Position numbers and translations under genes: made by a program | Part shown: in pieces, positions 28,025-35,971 of the stretch | Position numbering within the stretch: the first letter of the stretch is position 1 | How the letters are laid out: each line of letters starts with the position of its first letter | NCBI RefSeq assembly: GCF_006715785.1 | Contig: NZ_VFNX01000001.1 | Span: 992,001-1,056,000 of the forward strand | From: Streptomyces puniciscabiei | GTDB lineage: Bacteria > Actinomycetota > Actinomycetes > Streptomycetales > Streptomycetaceae | Length of the DNA stretch: 64,000 bases | Direction of reading: 5' to 3' | Notes under the pieces: generated by a model | Told to the model about the DNA's origin: nothing | The model's database searches: none | Seen by the model: only the letters and a program-made list of their open reading frames with translations

Positions 28025-29290
28025 CAGATCGAACGCCCGAAGCGTCCGTACCCGGTACCCGCCCTCGCGGAAGTACGCCAGGTCGCGGGCCAGGGCGGCG
28101 GGGTCGCAGGCGACGTAGGCGATGCGGCGGGCGCCGAGGGAGCAGAGGTGGGCGACCGTCGTGCGGCCCGCGCCCGCCCTGGGCGGGTCCAGGACGATCA
28201 GGTCGACCTCGGTGATGCCGGTGCGCGGCAGGACGGACTCGACCTTGCCCTGCTCGATGCGGACGCGCGGGAAGTCGGCGAGGTTGTGGCGCGCGTCCTC
28301 CACCGCACGCTTGCCGGACTCGATGCCGAGGACCGCGCCCTTCTCACCGAGCCGGTCGGCCAGCGCGCCCGCGAACAGGCCCACTCCGCAGTACAGGTCC
28401 AGGGCCATCTCGCCCTTGCGTGGGAGCAGGCCCTGCATGACCGCCGTCACCAGGGTGTCCGCCGCCTTCGGGTGGACCTGCCAGAAGCCGCCGTTGCCGA
28501 CGCGGTGGGTACGGCCGTCGGCGCGTTCACGGACGAAGGGGCGGCCGTGGACGCGGTGGACGCCGCCGGACTTCTCGTCGACCCTGAGGACCGACACCGG
28601 CTTGTCCAGTTCCACCAGCGGGAGACGGGCGCCCGGGCGCGGAGTGAGGATCACCTGGCGGTCCTGCGAGCCGGTCGCCGCGATCGCCTCGACCGACTCC
28701 ATGCCGGTCCAGTCCCGCCGCTCGATGCCCAGCTCGCTGACGCCCTCCGCCGCGATCATGCAGTGGTCGATGCGCTCGACCTCGTGCGAGCGGTGGCGGC
28801 GCAGGCCCGCGTGGCCCTCGGCGTCGACGGCGTACTGGACGCGCGTGCGCCACTGCGGGACCTCGCCGGCCGGCAGCTTGTCGCCCTCGGCCGGCACCAC
28901 CGTGCCGTCCCAGCCGGCCTCCTCGGGCGTGAGGCCCGCGAGCCGCTTGAGCTGTTCGGCGATCACCTCGCCCTTGAGCCGGCGCTGGGCGCCCGGCTTG
29001 GCGTGCTGCCAGTCGCAGCCGCCGCAGCGGCCGGGGCCCGCGAAGGGGCAGGGGGCCTCTATGCGGTCCTTGGACGCCTCCAGGATCCGTACGGCGTCCG
29101 CGCGGAGGAAGCGGGCTCCCTCCTCGCCCTCGGTCACCTTCGCCACCACGCGCTCGCCCGGCAGCGCGTGCCGGACGAACAGCACCTGGCCCTCCGTCGT
29201 GCGGGCGATGCAGTGGCCGCCGTGGGCGACGGGGCCGATCTCGACCTCGTACTCCTCCCCGACCAGCGACTTCTTCGGTTCTGCCTGCAT
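27962..29290 (-). CDS. Class I SAM RNA (uracil-C5) methyltransferase, TRAM + TrmA/RumA type
   Basis: A 442-aa enzyme methylating C5 of a uridine in rRNA or tRNA. N-terminal TRAM domain (~5-65: EYEVEIGPVAHGGHCIAR), a cluster of Cys in CPFAGPGRCGGCDW that may hold an Fe-S centre, and a SAM-binding core with LDLYCGVGLFAGALA. The VLDPPRAGAG motif follows, and the catalytic Cys lies in YVACDPAALARDL. The C-terminal FPMTHHVECVA carries the general base region. ATG 29290 (MQAEPKK) is preferred over the frame to 29332. Its 3' end is the apparent target of island insertion, and the gene stays intact. Confidence 0.92.
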   Translation of the reverse strand: MQAEPKKSLVGEEYEVEIGPVAHGGHCIARTTEGQVLFVRHALPGERVVAKVTEGEEGARFLRADAVRILEASKDRIEAPCPFAGPGRCGGCDWQHAKPGAQRRLKGEVIAEQLKRLAGLTPEEAGWDGTVVPAEGDKLPAGEVPQWRTRVQYAVDAEGHAGLRRHRSHEVERIDHCMIAAEGVSELGIERRDWTGMESVEAIAATGSQDRQVILTPRPGARLPLVELDKPVSVLRVDEKSGGVHRVHGRPFVRERADGRTHRVGNGGFWQVHPKAADTLVTAVMQGLLPRKGEMALDLYCGVGLFAGALADRLGEKGAVLGIESGKRAVEDARHNLADFPRVRIEQGKVESVLPRTGITEVDLIVLDPPRAGAGRTTVAHLCSLGARRIAYVACDPAALARDLAYFREGGYRVRTLRAFDLFPMTHHVECVAILEPAAKGL

Positions 29291-29320
29291 GGCGGGGTGA
29301 CTCCAGATCGGGTACGGGAA

Positions 29321-29367
29321 ACGGCCGGACAACAGCCCACCAGTCTACGTGGCTGTCGTCCGGCCGT
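29321..29367 (-). terminator. Terminator of the KimA-like gene
   Basis: ACGGCCGGACAACAGCC (29321-29337) pairs with GGCTGTCGTCCGGCCGT (29351-29367) through 17 positions with one G-T pair, 13-base loop. It lies between the permease stop and the methyltransferase start. A second GC hairpin (GGGCCCCGGGCC-type) follows the stop more closely. Confidence 0.75.
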
Positions 29368-29433
29368 TCACCACAGGCGGGGCCCCGGGCCCAGCGGCCC
29401 GGGCCCACCCCGGTCTCACCGGGCCCATGGGGC

Positions 29434-31485
29434 TCAGTCCTTGGTCGCCGACGGCTCCTTGGGCCGCACCGCCGCCGGACCGCGGCGCACCGCACCCGGT
29501 GCGCTCCACTCCTGCCGCTTGCGCGCGCGCTGCTTGGCCACTTCGGAGGAGGCCAGCTGGTAGGGCACGGAGGTGACCATGACGCCCGGCGTGAACAGCA
29601 GGCGGCCCTTCAGCCGCAGGGCGCTCTGGTTGTGCAGCAGATGCTCGTACCAGTGGCCCACCACGTACTCGGGGATGATCACGGAGACCGCGTCGCGCGG
29701 CGACTCCTTGCGCAGGCCCTTGACGTACTCGATCACCGGACGGGTGATCTCGCGGTACGGCGAGTCCAGGACCTTCAGCGGTACGTCGATGCCGCGCCGC
29801 TCCCACTCCTCGCGCAGCACCTTGGTCTCGGCCGGGTCGACGTTGACCGTCAGCGCCTCCAGGGTGTCCGAGCGCATCAGCTTGGCGTAGGCCAGGGCCC
29901 GGAGGGTGGGTCGGTGGATCTTGGAGATCAGGACGACCGAGTGCACACGGGACGGGCGGACCAGGTCGTCGTCCGGCTCCTCGGGGGCCGAGAGCTCCTC
30001 GGCGACGCCGTCGTAGTGCTTCCGGATCGCGGTCATGGTCGCGTAGAAGAGGCACATGCCGAGCAGGGCCACCCAGGCGCCGTGCGTGAACTTCGTGACC
30101 AGGACGACGACCAGCACCAGGCCCGTGAAGAAGGCGCCGAACGCGTTGATCGCGCGGGAGCGCATCATACGGCGGCGCGCCGCCGGGTCCTGCTCGACCG
30201 CCAGGTGCCGGTTCCAGTGCTTGACCATGCCGGTCTGGCTGAGCGTGAAGGACACGAACACGCCGACGATGTAGAGCTGGATCAGCCGCGTGGAGTCGGC
30301 GCCGTAGATGAACGTCAGCAGGGTCGCGGCGCCCGCCAGCAGCACGATGCCGTTGGAGAAGGCGAGGCGGTCGCCGCGGGTGTGCAGCTGGCGCGGGAGG
30401 TAGCGGTCCTGGGCGAGGATCGAGCCGAGCAGCGGGAAGCCGTTGTACGCCGTGTTCGCCGCCAGGAACAGGACCAACGCGGTGGCTGCCGCGAGGACCA
30501 CGAACAGGAAGCTGCCCTTGCCGAAGACGGCCTCGGCGACCTGGGAGATCACCGGGTTCTGGACGTAGCCGGAGCCCAGCGGGTGACCGTGGTGGAGCAG
30601 GTCGGTGGCCGGGTTCTCGGCCATGCGGACCTTGGTCGACATGGCCAGGGCGATGATGCCGCAGAACATGGTGACGGCCAGCAGGCCCATCATCGCGAGC
30701 GTGGTCGCCGCGTTCTTCGACTTGGGCTTGCGGAAGGCCGGGACGCCGTTGGAGATCGCCTCGACACCGGTCAGCGCGGCACAGCCGGAGGAGAAGGCGC
30801 GCAGCAGCAGGAAGACGAGCGCGAAGCCCGCGAGGCCCTGGTGCTCGGCCTTGATGTGGAAGTCCGCGGTCGGCGCGCGCATGGTGTCACCGAGGACCAG
30901 GCCGCGTACGGCGCCCCACGCGATCATGATGAACACGCCGCCGACGAACACGTACGTCGGGATCGCGAAGAGCTTGCCGGACTCCTTCACGCCGCGCAGG
31001 TTCATCAGCGTCAGCAGCACGATCACGGCGACCGCGCACAGCACCTTGTGCTGGACCACGAAGGGGACCGCGGAGCCGAGGTTCTCGATGCCGGAGGCGA
31101 TGGAGACGGCGACGGTGAGGACGTAGTCGACGAGCAGGGCACTGGCCACGGTCAGGCCCGCCCGGGAGCCCAGGTTCGTGGTGGCGACCTCGTAGTCACC
31201 GCCGCCGCTCGGGTACGCGTGCACGTTCTGCCGGTAGGAGGCGACCACGGTGAACATCAGCACCACGACCGCGACGGCGATCCACGGGCTGAAGTGGTAC
31301 GCCGACACGCCCGCGATGGACAGGACCAGGAGAACCTCCCCCGGCGCGTAGGCGACGGAGGACAGCGGGTCGGAGGCGAAGACGGGGAGTGCGATGCGCT
31401 TCGGCAGGAGCGTTTCGCCCAGCCGGTCACTGCGCAGTGCGCGCCCGATCAGGATCCGTTTGGGCACGTCGGTCAGTTTGGACAC
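29434..31485 (-). CDS. KimA-like potassium importer (APC/KUP fold)
   Basis: A 683-aa membrane protein. Twelve or so helices fill residues 30-480. A ~200-residue cytoplasmic tail follows, resembling the nucleotide-binding-like tail of B. subtilis KimA. Landmarks recalled from KimA are present in order: DPLSSVAYAPGEVLL, SYRQNVHAYPSGGGDYEVA, AFSSGCAALTGVEAISNGVP, ANTAYNGFPLLGSILAQDR, YIVGVFVSFTLSQTGMVKHW, HNQSALRLKGRLLF. This supports K+ uptake better than amino acid transport, the default annotation. GTG 31485 has no ribosome site before it, so it may be leaderless. It is divergent from two TrkA genes that probably gate it. Confidence 0.85.
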   Translation of the reverse strand: MSKLTDVPKRILIGRALRSDRLGETLLPKRIALPVFASDPLSSVAYAPGEVLLVLSIAGVSAYHFSPWIAVAVVVLMFTVVASYRQNVHAYPSGGGDYEVATTNLGSRAGLTVASALLVDYVLTVAVSIASGIENLGSAVPFVVQHKVLCAVAVIVLLTLMNLRGVKESGKLFAIPTYVFVGGVFIMIAWGAVRGLVLGDTMRAPTADFHIKAEHQGLAGFALVFLLLRAFSSGCAALTGVEAISNGVPAFRKPKSKNAATTLAMMGLLAVTMFCGIIALAMSTKVRMAENPATDLLHHGHPLGSGYVQNPVISQVAEAVFGKGSFLFVVLAAATALVLFLAANTAYNGFPLLGSILAQDRYLPRQLHTRGDRLAFSNGIVLLAGAATLLTFIYGADSTRLIQLYIVGVFVSFTLSQTGMVKHWNRHLAVEQDPAARRRMMRSRAINAFGAFFTGLVLVVVLVTKFTHGAWVALLGMCLFYATMTAIRKHYDGVAEELSAPEEPDDDLVRPSRVHSVVLISKIHRPTLRALAYAKLMRSDTLEALTVNVDPAETKVLREEWERRGIDVPLKVLDSPYREITRPVIEYVKGLRKESPRDAVSVIIPEYVVGHWYEHLLHNQSALRLKGRLLFTPGVMVTSVPYQLASSEVAKQRARKRQEWSAPGAVRRGPAAVRPKEPSATKD

Positions 31486-31646
31486 GAGAGAGGATCGTAG
31501 GCCTTCGAACTGGCAGCCGCCCACCCGGTGGGCGCGATCTGCCTCACGAGTGAATTCAGAGGCGCACGGAACTGCGGATTCCGTGGTCCGCGCGCTCCCC
31601 GTGCCTAGATGGCAAACCCCGCACGTCATCGCACCTCGGAGGTCCC

Positions 31647-31775
31647 ATGCCCGCGACCGCGGAGCTGATCGGGGCGACCCTCGCCCTGCTCGGCCTCGGA
31701 ATCCTGACGCTGTGCAGCGTGCGCAGCATCACTCGCCGGCGCCCGCCCCCGATGATCGCGGACCCCGATCGCTGA
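31647..31775 (+). CDS. 42-aa single-helix membrane peptide
   Basis: ATG 31647 follows a strong GGAGG (4-base spacing). It encodes a 42-residue protein: short acidic N-terminus, one hydrophobic helix (LIGATLALLGLGILTLC), then a basic RSITRRRPPP tail. Length, start signal and membrane topology support a real gene between the divergent KimA and TrkA genes. No family recognised; a regulatory subunit for the K+ transporter is a guess from position. Confidence 0.6.
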   Translation: MPATAELIGATLALLGLGILTLCSVRSITRRRPPPMIADPDR

Positions 31776-31935
31776 TGCCGCTCACGCGCCTGATCGCGGG
31801 CCGTGGTCACGGGGAACCCGCACAGGGGGGTGCCAACCCACCAGCGCCCGTGTGTAGCTTTGGGCCTCGGTCTGAGAACCTGTTAAGGCCAGGTCAATAA
31901 CCTCAGAGGAACTTCTTGACTTCGGAAGGACGGTC

Positions 31936-32607
31936 GTGCACATCGTCATCATGGGCTGCGGGAGAGTGGGATCCGCTCTCGCCCAGACCCTGGAGCAACA
32001 GGGCCATACGGTCGCCGTGATCGACCAGGACCCGACCGCCTTCCGTCGGCTGGGCCCGGGCTTCGGGGGTCGCCGGGTCACCGGTGTCGGCTTCGACCAG
32101 GACACCCTGCGCGAGGCGGGCATCGAGGAGGCCGGCGCCTTCGCCGCCGTCTCCAGCGGTGACAACTCCAACATCATCTCCGCGCGCGTGGCCCGCGAGA
32201 TGTTCGGCGTGGAGAACGTGGCCGCCCGTATCTACGACCCCCGCCGCGCCGAGGTCTACCAGCGCCTCGGCATCCCCACCGTGGCGACGGTCCGCTGGAC
32301 CGCCGACCAGATGCTGCGCCGGCTGCTGCCCTCCGGCGCCGAACCGCTGTGGCGCGACCCCACCGGCGGGGTGCAGCTCGCCGAGGTGCACGCCTCCCCG
32401 AAGTGGGTCGGGCACAAGATCAGCAAGCTGCAGGAGGAGACGGGCGTCCGCGTGGCGTTCCTTACCCGCCTCGGCGAAGCGATCCTGCCGACCTCGCAGA
32501 CGGTGCTGCAGGAGGGCGACCTCGTGCATGTGATGATGCGGTCGGACGACGTCGAGAAGGTCGAGGCGGCGTTCGCCCAGGGCCCGGAAGAGGAGAGCGG
32601 TCACTGA
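31936..32607 (+). CDS. ceoB: TrkA/CeoB-type K+ uptake regulatory protein
   Basis: A 223-aa RCK protein: N-terminal NAD-binding Rossmann (MHIVIMGCGRVGSALAQTLE) and C-terminal TrkA_C domain (~140-223). It forms a cytoplasmic gating ring on K+ transporters. GTG start at 31936. Its TGA overlaps the next ATG (TGATG). In M. tuberculosis the equivalent pair is CeoB/CeoC beside an APC permease, the same layout as here. Confidence 0.92.
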   Translation: MHIVIMGCGRVGSALAQTLEQQGHTVAVIDQDPTAFRRLGPGFGGRRVTGVGFDQDTLREAGIEEAGAFAAVSSGDNSNIISARVAREMFGVENVAARIYDPRRAEVYQRLGIPTVATVRWTADQMLRRLLPSGAEPLWRDPTGGVQLAEVHASPKWVGHKISKLQEETGVRVAFLTRLGEAILPTSQTVLQEGDLVHVMMRSDDVEKVEAAFAQGPEEESGH

Positions 32608-33284
32608 TGAGGGTCGCCATTGCCGGAGCCGGCGCCGTCGGCCGCTCGATCGCGGGCGAGCTGCTGGAGAACGGCCACGAGGTCCTGCTCATCGACAAGG
32701 CCCCGACCGCCATCTCGGTGGAGCGGGTGCCCCAGGCGGAGTGGCTGCTGGCCGACGCCTGTGAGATCACGTCCCTGGACGAGGCGGCGCTGCAGCGCTG
32801 CAACGTCGTCATCGCCGCGACCGGCGACGACAAGGTCAACCTGGTCGTCTCGCTGCTCGCCAAGACGGAGTACGGCGTCCCGCGCGTCGTCGCCCGTGTC
32901 AACAACCCGAAGAACGAGTGGCTGTTCAACGAGGCCTGGGGCGTGGACGTGGCCGTCTCCACCCCGCGCCTGATGTCGGCCCTGGTCGAGGAGGCGGTGA
33001 GCGTCGGCGACCTGGTCCGTCTTCTCCGCTTCAGCCACGGCGACGCCAACCTGGTGGAGCTGACCCTGCCCGAGGAGTCGGCGCTGGCCGGCACCCAGGT
33101 GGGCGATGTCCAGTGGCCCGAGGACACCTCGCTGGTCACCATCATCCGCGGCACCCGCGTCCTGACCCCGTCCAAGGAGGACTCCCTGGAGCCGGGCGAC
33201 GAACTCCTCTTCGTGGCCGCCCAGGCCCGAGAGGAACAGCTGGAGGAGCTGCTGTCGGTCCGGCGCGAGGACACAACGAGCTAG
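32607..33284 (+). CDS. ceoC: TrkA/CeoC-type K+ uptake regulatory protein
   Basis: A 225-aa second RCK protein: Rossmann MRVAIAGAGAVGRSIAGELL with acidic LLIDKAP, ATGDDKVNLVVSLLAK, and a TrkA_C domain from ~140. Coupled to ceoB by a one-base overlap. Probably heteromeric with CeoB, binding NAD(H) and in the TrkA_C part possibly c-di-AMP (family knowledge). Its last codons and terminator are duplicated twice downstream. Confidence 0.93.
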   Translation: MRVAIAGAGAVGRSIAGELLENGHEVLLIDKAPTAISVERVPQAEWLLADACEITSLDEAALQRCNVVIAATGDDKVNLVVSLLAKTEYGVPRVVARVNNPKNEWLFNEAWGVDVAVSTPRLMSALVEEAVSVGDLVRLLRFSHGDANLVELTLPEESALAGTQVGDVQWPEDTSLVTIIRGTRVLTPSKEDSLEPGDELLFVAAQAREEQLEELLSVRREDTTS

Positions 33285-33299
33285 CGGATGCGCTGCCGC

Positions 33300-33340
33300 G
33301 CGAAGGGCCCGGGGATCCCCGAATCCACCGGGCCCTTCGC
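33300..33340 (+). terminator. ceoC terminator, unit 1
   Basis: 13-bp perfect stem GCGAAGGGCCCGG / complement with a 15-base loop that itself contains GGGATCCC, starting 16 bases after the ceoC stop. Confidence 0.85.
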
Positions 33341-33510
33341 GTGCCGACACCCGAACCCTCCGCTGACCTCCGCCCACGCCCCCGCCCGCTCACACCGGCG
33401 CCACGGCAACACGCGCCCCGTCACCGCGACAAGGCCATGCGAAGGCCCGGGACCCTCGGTGGGTCCCGGACTGGTGGGAGGACACAACGAGCCAGCGGAT
33501 GCGCTGCCGC

Positions 33511-33551
33511 GCGAAGGGCCCGGGGATCCCCGAATCCACCGGGCCCTTCGC
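33511..33551 (+). terminator. Terminator copy, unit 2
   Basis: Identical stem and loop to the unit 1 hairpin, 211 bases downstream. Confidence 0.8.
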
Positions 33552-33823
33552 GTGCCGACACCCGAACCTTCCGCTGACCACCGCCCACGCCCCCGCCCGC
33601 TCACACCGACGCCACGGCAACACGCGCCCCGTCACCGCGACAAGGCCATGCGAACCGCCCAGGACCACCGGTGGGTCCCGAACCGGTGCGAAGCCGCGGC
33701 ACCCCTGCCAGGCATCCCGCCGGTGCCGTCCCCGGCCGCCTCGCCCGCCCACACGCGAGAAGCAGCTCTCTGCCGCCGGTCCGGCGCGAGGACACCACGA
33801 GCCAGCGGATACGCTGCCGCGCC

Positions 33824-33858
33824 AAGGGCCCGGGGATCGCCGGAGCCGCCGGGCCCTT
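33824..33858 (+). terminator. Terminator copy, unit 3 (diverged)
   Basis: A 10-bp stem AAGGGCCCGG / CCGGGCCCTT remains. Arms outside it have decayed. Confidence 0.7.
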
Positions 33859-34033
33859 CGGGTGCGGACGCTCAGGGACTCCGGCCCGCGCGCCGCTCAC
33901 GCCGGTGCCGCAGGGCGCTGCCGGACGTCACCTCGAAGATGCCCCGGGGTGGGTTGAGCCCGACGGCCGGCAGTGTGCGCGGCGGCCTCTCGCCGGTGAA
34001 GGTCGCCGCCGTGACGTCGCGGTGCCGGGCCGG

Positions 34034-34801
34034 CTAGGCCTCCCGGCGGTGCCGTCCGCCGGTCGCCTCGCCGCCCTCGGTGGCCAGCGCCGCCTTGCGC
34101 TCCGCCTCGGCCTTCTCCTCGGCCTCCATCTCGGCGAAGACGTCGATGGGCGCGGGGGCCTTCGCGAGGAAGACCCAGGTGAGCCAGACCGCCAGCAGGA
34201 ACGGCGGGATCTTCAGGATGACCAGGACCCAGCCGAGCTTGGTGGTGTCGGACCACCAGTACAGCGGGAAGAGGATCGCGCACTTGGCGAGCAGGATCAG
34301 ACCCCAGGCCCAACTCGCCTTCGCGTAGGCCTTCTTGCGGCCGGGGTTGCGGGTGCGCCAGGAGAGGTTCTCCTTGAAGACCGGACCGAGGATGAGTCCC
34401 ATCAGGGGCACCCCGGCCAGGGTCGTGACGATGTACGCCAGCGCCAGGCCCAGCGTGTAGAGCATGCCCGGAAGGTAGAAGTTCTTGGCGTTGCCCGTGA
34501 ACATCGCGAACGCGACACCGAAGGCCACGCCGAAGACACCGCTGAAGGCGTGCTTGACCGTGTCCTTCATGACGAGCCGGACCACGACCAGCACGAGGGA
34601 GACCGCCAGCGCGGCGATCGCCGACAGGTGCAGGTTCTTGTTCACCGTGAAGATCGCGACGAAGAGCAGGCCCGGCACGACCGTCTCGACCATGCCGCGG
34701 ACGCCGCCGAACGCCTCGAACAGCGCGGCCTCGGTCACCGCCCGGGCATCGTCGGGCTGAGCCTCTCCGGCGTCTTCGGTCGGCTTGTCGAGGGACGTCA
34801 C
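34034..34801 (-). CDS. DUF3159 membrane protein
   Basis: A 255-aa protein with about six hydrophobic helices between residues 35 and 205. It starts TEAALFEAFGGVRGMVETVVPG, typical of DUF3159, and ends with a charged, Glu/Ala-rich tail. Function unknown. It is conserved beside the OB-fold gene in actinobacteria, here separated by three bases on the same strand, so the two are almost certainly co-translated. Confidence 0.88.
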   Translation of the reverse strand: MTSLDKPTEDAGEAQPDDARAVTEAALFEAFGGVRGMVETVVPGLLFVAIFTVNKNLHLSAIAALAVSLVLVVVRLVMKDTVKHAFSGVFGVAFGVAFAMFTGNAKNFYLPGMLYTLGLALAYIVTTLAGVPLMGLILGPVFKENLSWRTRNPGRKKAYAKASWAWGLILLAKCAILFPLYWWSDTTKLGWVLVILKIPPFLLAVWLTWVFLAKAPAPIDVFAEMEAEEKAEAERKAALATEGGEATGGRHRREA

Positions 34802-34804
34802 CGG

Positions 34805-35203
34805 CTACTCCCGTCCGAGGGGTCGCAGTTCGTATTTCGGGTTGAAGAGCACCCGGCGGCCTCTGCTCATCGAGATCCGGCCCGATGCGATCAGCTTGCG
34901 CCCCGGTTCTATGCCCACGATGGAACGCCTGCCGAGCCACACCACGTCCAGCGCGGCGGAGCCGTCGAACAGCTCGGCCTCCAGGGCGGGGACTCCGGCG
35001 CGCGGTCGCAAGGTGACCGTGCGCAAGGTACCAGTTACGGTGACGATCTGCCGGTCGTGGCAGTCGCCGATCCTGGTACAGCCCGCTGTCTCGGCGTCCT
35101 CACGCAGTTCCTCGGACTCCAGGTCCTCCTGCGACGAGGAAAGCCGGTCGAGCATGCGCCGGAACCGGCCGGCCGGCTTTTCGGAACGAGGAACAGCACT
35201 CAT
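34805..35203 (-). CDS. OB-fold nucleic acid binding-domain protein
   Basis: A 132-aa cytoplasmic protein. After an acidic N-terminal helix (~15-40) comes a single OB-fold (~50-125: QIVTVTGTLRTVTLRP, VWLGRRSIVGIEPG, LIASGRISM). It resembles the anticodon/tRNA-type OB modules found in this conserved actinobacterial block. No enzyme motif. Upstream of DUF3159 with a three-base gap. Confidence 0.88.
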   Translation of the reverse strand: MSAVPRSEKPAGRFRRMLDRLSSSQEDLESEELREDAETAGCTRIGDCHDRQIVTVTGTLRTVTLRPRAGVPALEAELFDGSAALDVVWLGRRSIVGIEPGRKLIASGRISMSRGRRVLFNPKYELRPLGRE

Positions 35204-35284
35204 ACCTGAAGCGTACCGGGGCCCACCGACACCGCCGTAGCCAAGCTCACTTCACCACCCGGCCCACTTCCCGAAACGTGCAGC

Positions 35285-35971
35285 TCACTTCTCGAACCGG
35301 TATCCCATCCCCGGTTCGGTGATGAAGTGCTTCGGGTGCGACGGGTCCGTCTCCAGCTTGCGGCGCAGCTGGGCCATGTACACGCGCAGGTAGTTGGTCT
35401 CGGTGCCGTACGACGGCCCCCACACCTCCTGCAGCAGCTGCTTCTGGCTGACGAGGCGGCCGGTGTTGCGGACCAGCACCTCCAGCAGGTGCCACTCGGT
35501 CGGGGTGAGGCGGACGTCCTTGCCGGCGCGGTTGACCTTCTTGGCGGCCAGGTCGACGGCGAAGCCCTCCGTCTCGACGGTGGTCAGGTCGTCCTCGCCG
35601 GGCCCGACCGGCTCGGCCCGGCGCACGGCGGCCCGCAGCCGGGCCAGCAGCTCGTCCATGCCGAAGGGCTTGGTGACGTAGTCGTCGGCGCCCGCGTCCA
35701 GCGCCTCGACCTTCTCGTCCGAGGAGTGCCGGGCGGACAGGACCAGGATGGGCACCCGGGTCCAGCCGCGCAGGCCCCGGATGACCTCGACGCCGTCCAT
35801 GTCGGGCAGCCCCAGGTCGAGCACGACCACGTCGGGGTGCCGGGAGGCGGCGAGATCCAGGGCGGTACGGCCGTCGGGCGCCGCGTCGACCTCGTACTTG
35901 CGCGCCTTGAGGTTGATCACGAGGGCGCGCACGATCTGCGGCTCGTCGTCGACCACGAGCACCCGGGTCAT
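35285..35971 (-). CDS. kdpE: KdpE-type response regulator
   Basis: A 228-aa OmpR-family regulator. Receiver with DDE at residues 9-11, phospho-accepting Asp in VVVLDLGLPD, Lys in TKPFGMDELLAR; winged-helix domain with RLTPTEWHLLEVLVRN and GYRF near the end. ATG 35971 overlaps the kdpD stop as ATGA; the longer frame upstream is a shadow of kdpD. Would activate kdpFABC under K+ limitation, but no kdpFABC is in the window. Confidence 0.95.
   Translation of the reverse strand: MTRVLVVDDEPQIVRALVINLKARKYEVDAAPDGRTALDLAASRHPDVVVLDLGLPDMDGVEVIRGLRGWTRVPILVLSARHSSDEKVEALDAGADDYVTKPFGMDELLARLRAAVRRAEPVGPGEDDLTTVETEGFAVDLAAKKVNRAGKDVRLTPTEWHLLEVLVRNTGRLVSQKQLLQEVWGPSYGTETNYLRVYMAQLRRKLETDPSHPKHFITEPGMGYRFEK

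Larger units (their letters stand above)
33267..33860 (+). repeat. Tandem copies of the ceoC 3' end and terminator
   Basis: Unit 1 (33267-33477) starts in the last codons of ceoC. Unit 2 (33478-33690) is its neighbour with a 211-bp period and few substitutions over the first ~175 bp. Unit 3 (about 33776-33860) is shorter and more diverged, but keeps more of the ceoC end (still readable as VRREDTTSQ). In units 2 and 3 the ceoC stop TAG has become CAG. The rest of 33861-34033 holds no gene. Confidence 0.85.

Noticed and set aside
31871..31907. TCTGAG ... CTCAGA inverted repeat before ceoB.
   Set aside because: Arms are only 6 bp with a 25-base gap; no supporting helix, so it is not listed as a feature.
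31780..31935. Possible c-di-AMP (ydaO) riboswitch upstream of ceoB, because of CGGGGAACCC and GGGGTG segments.
   Set aside because: The later conserved parts of the aptamer (CTAACC-type and pairing helices) are not visible. A covariance search (Rfam RF00379) would decide; without it the similarity is too slight.
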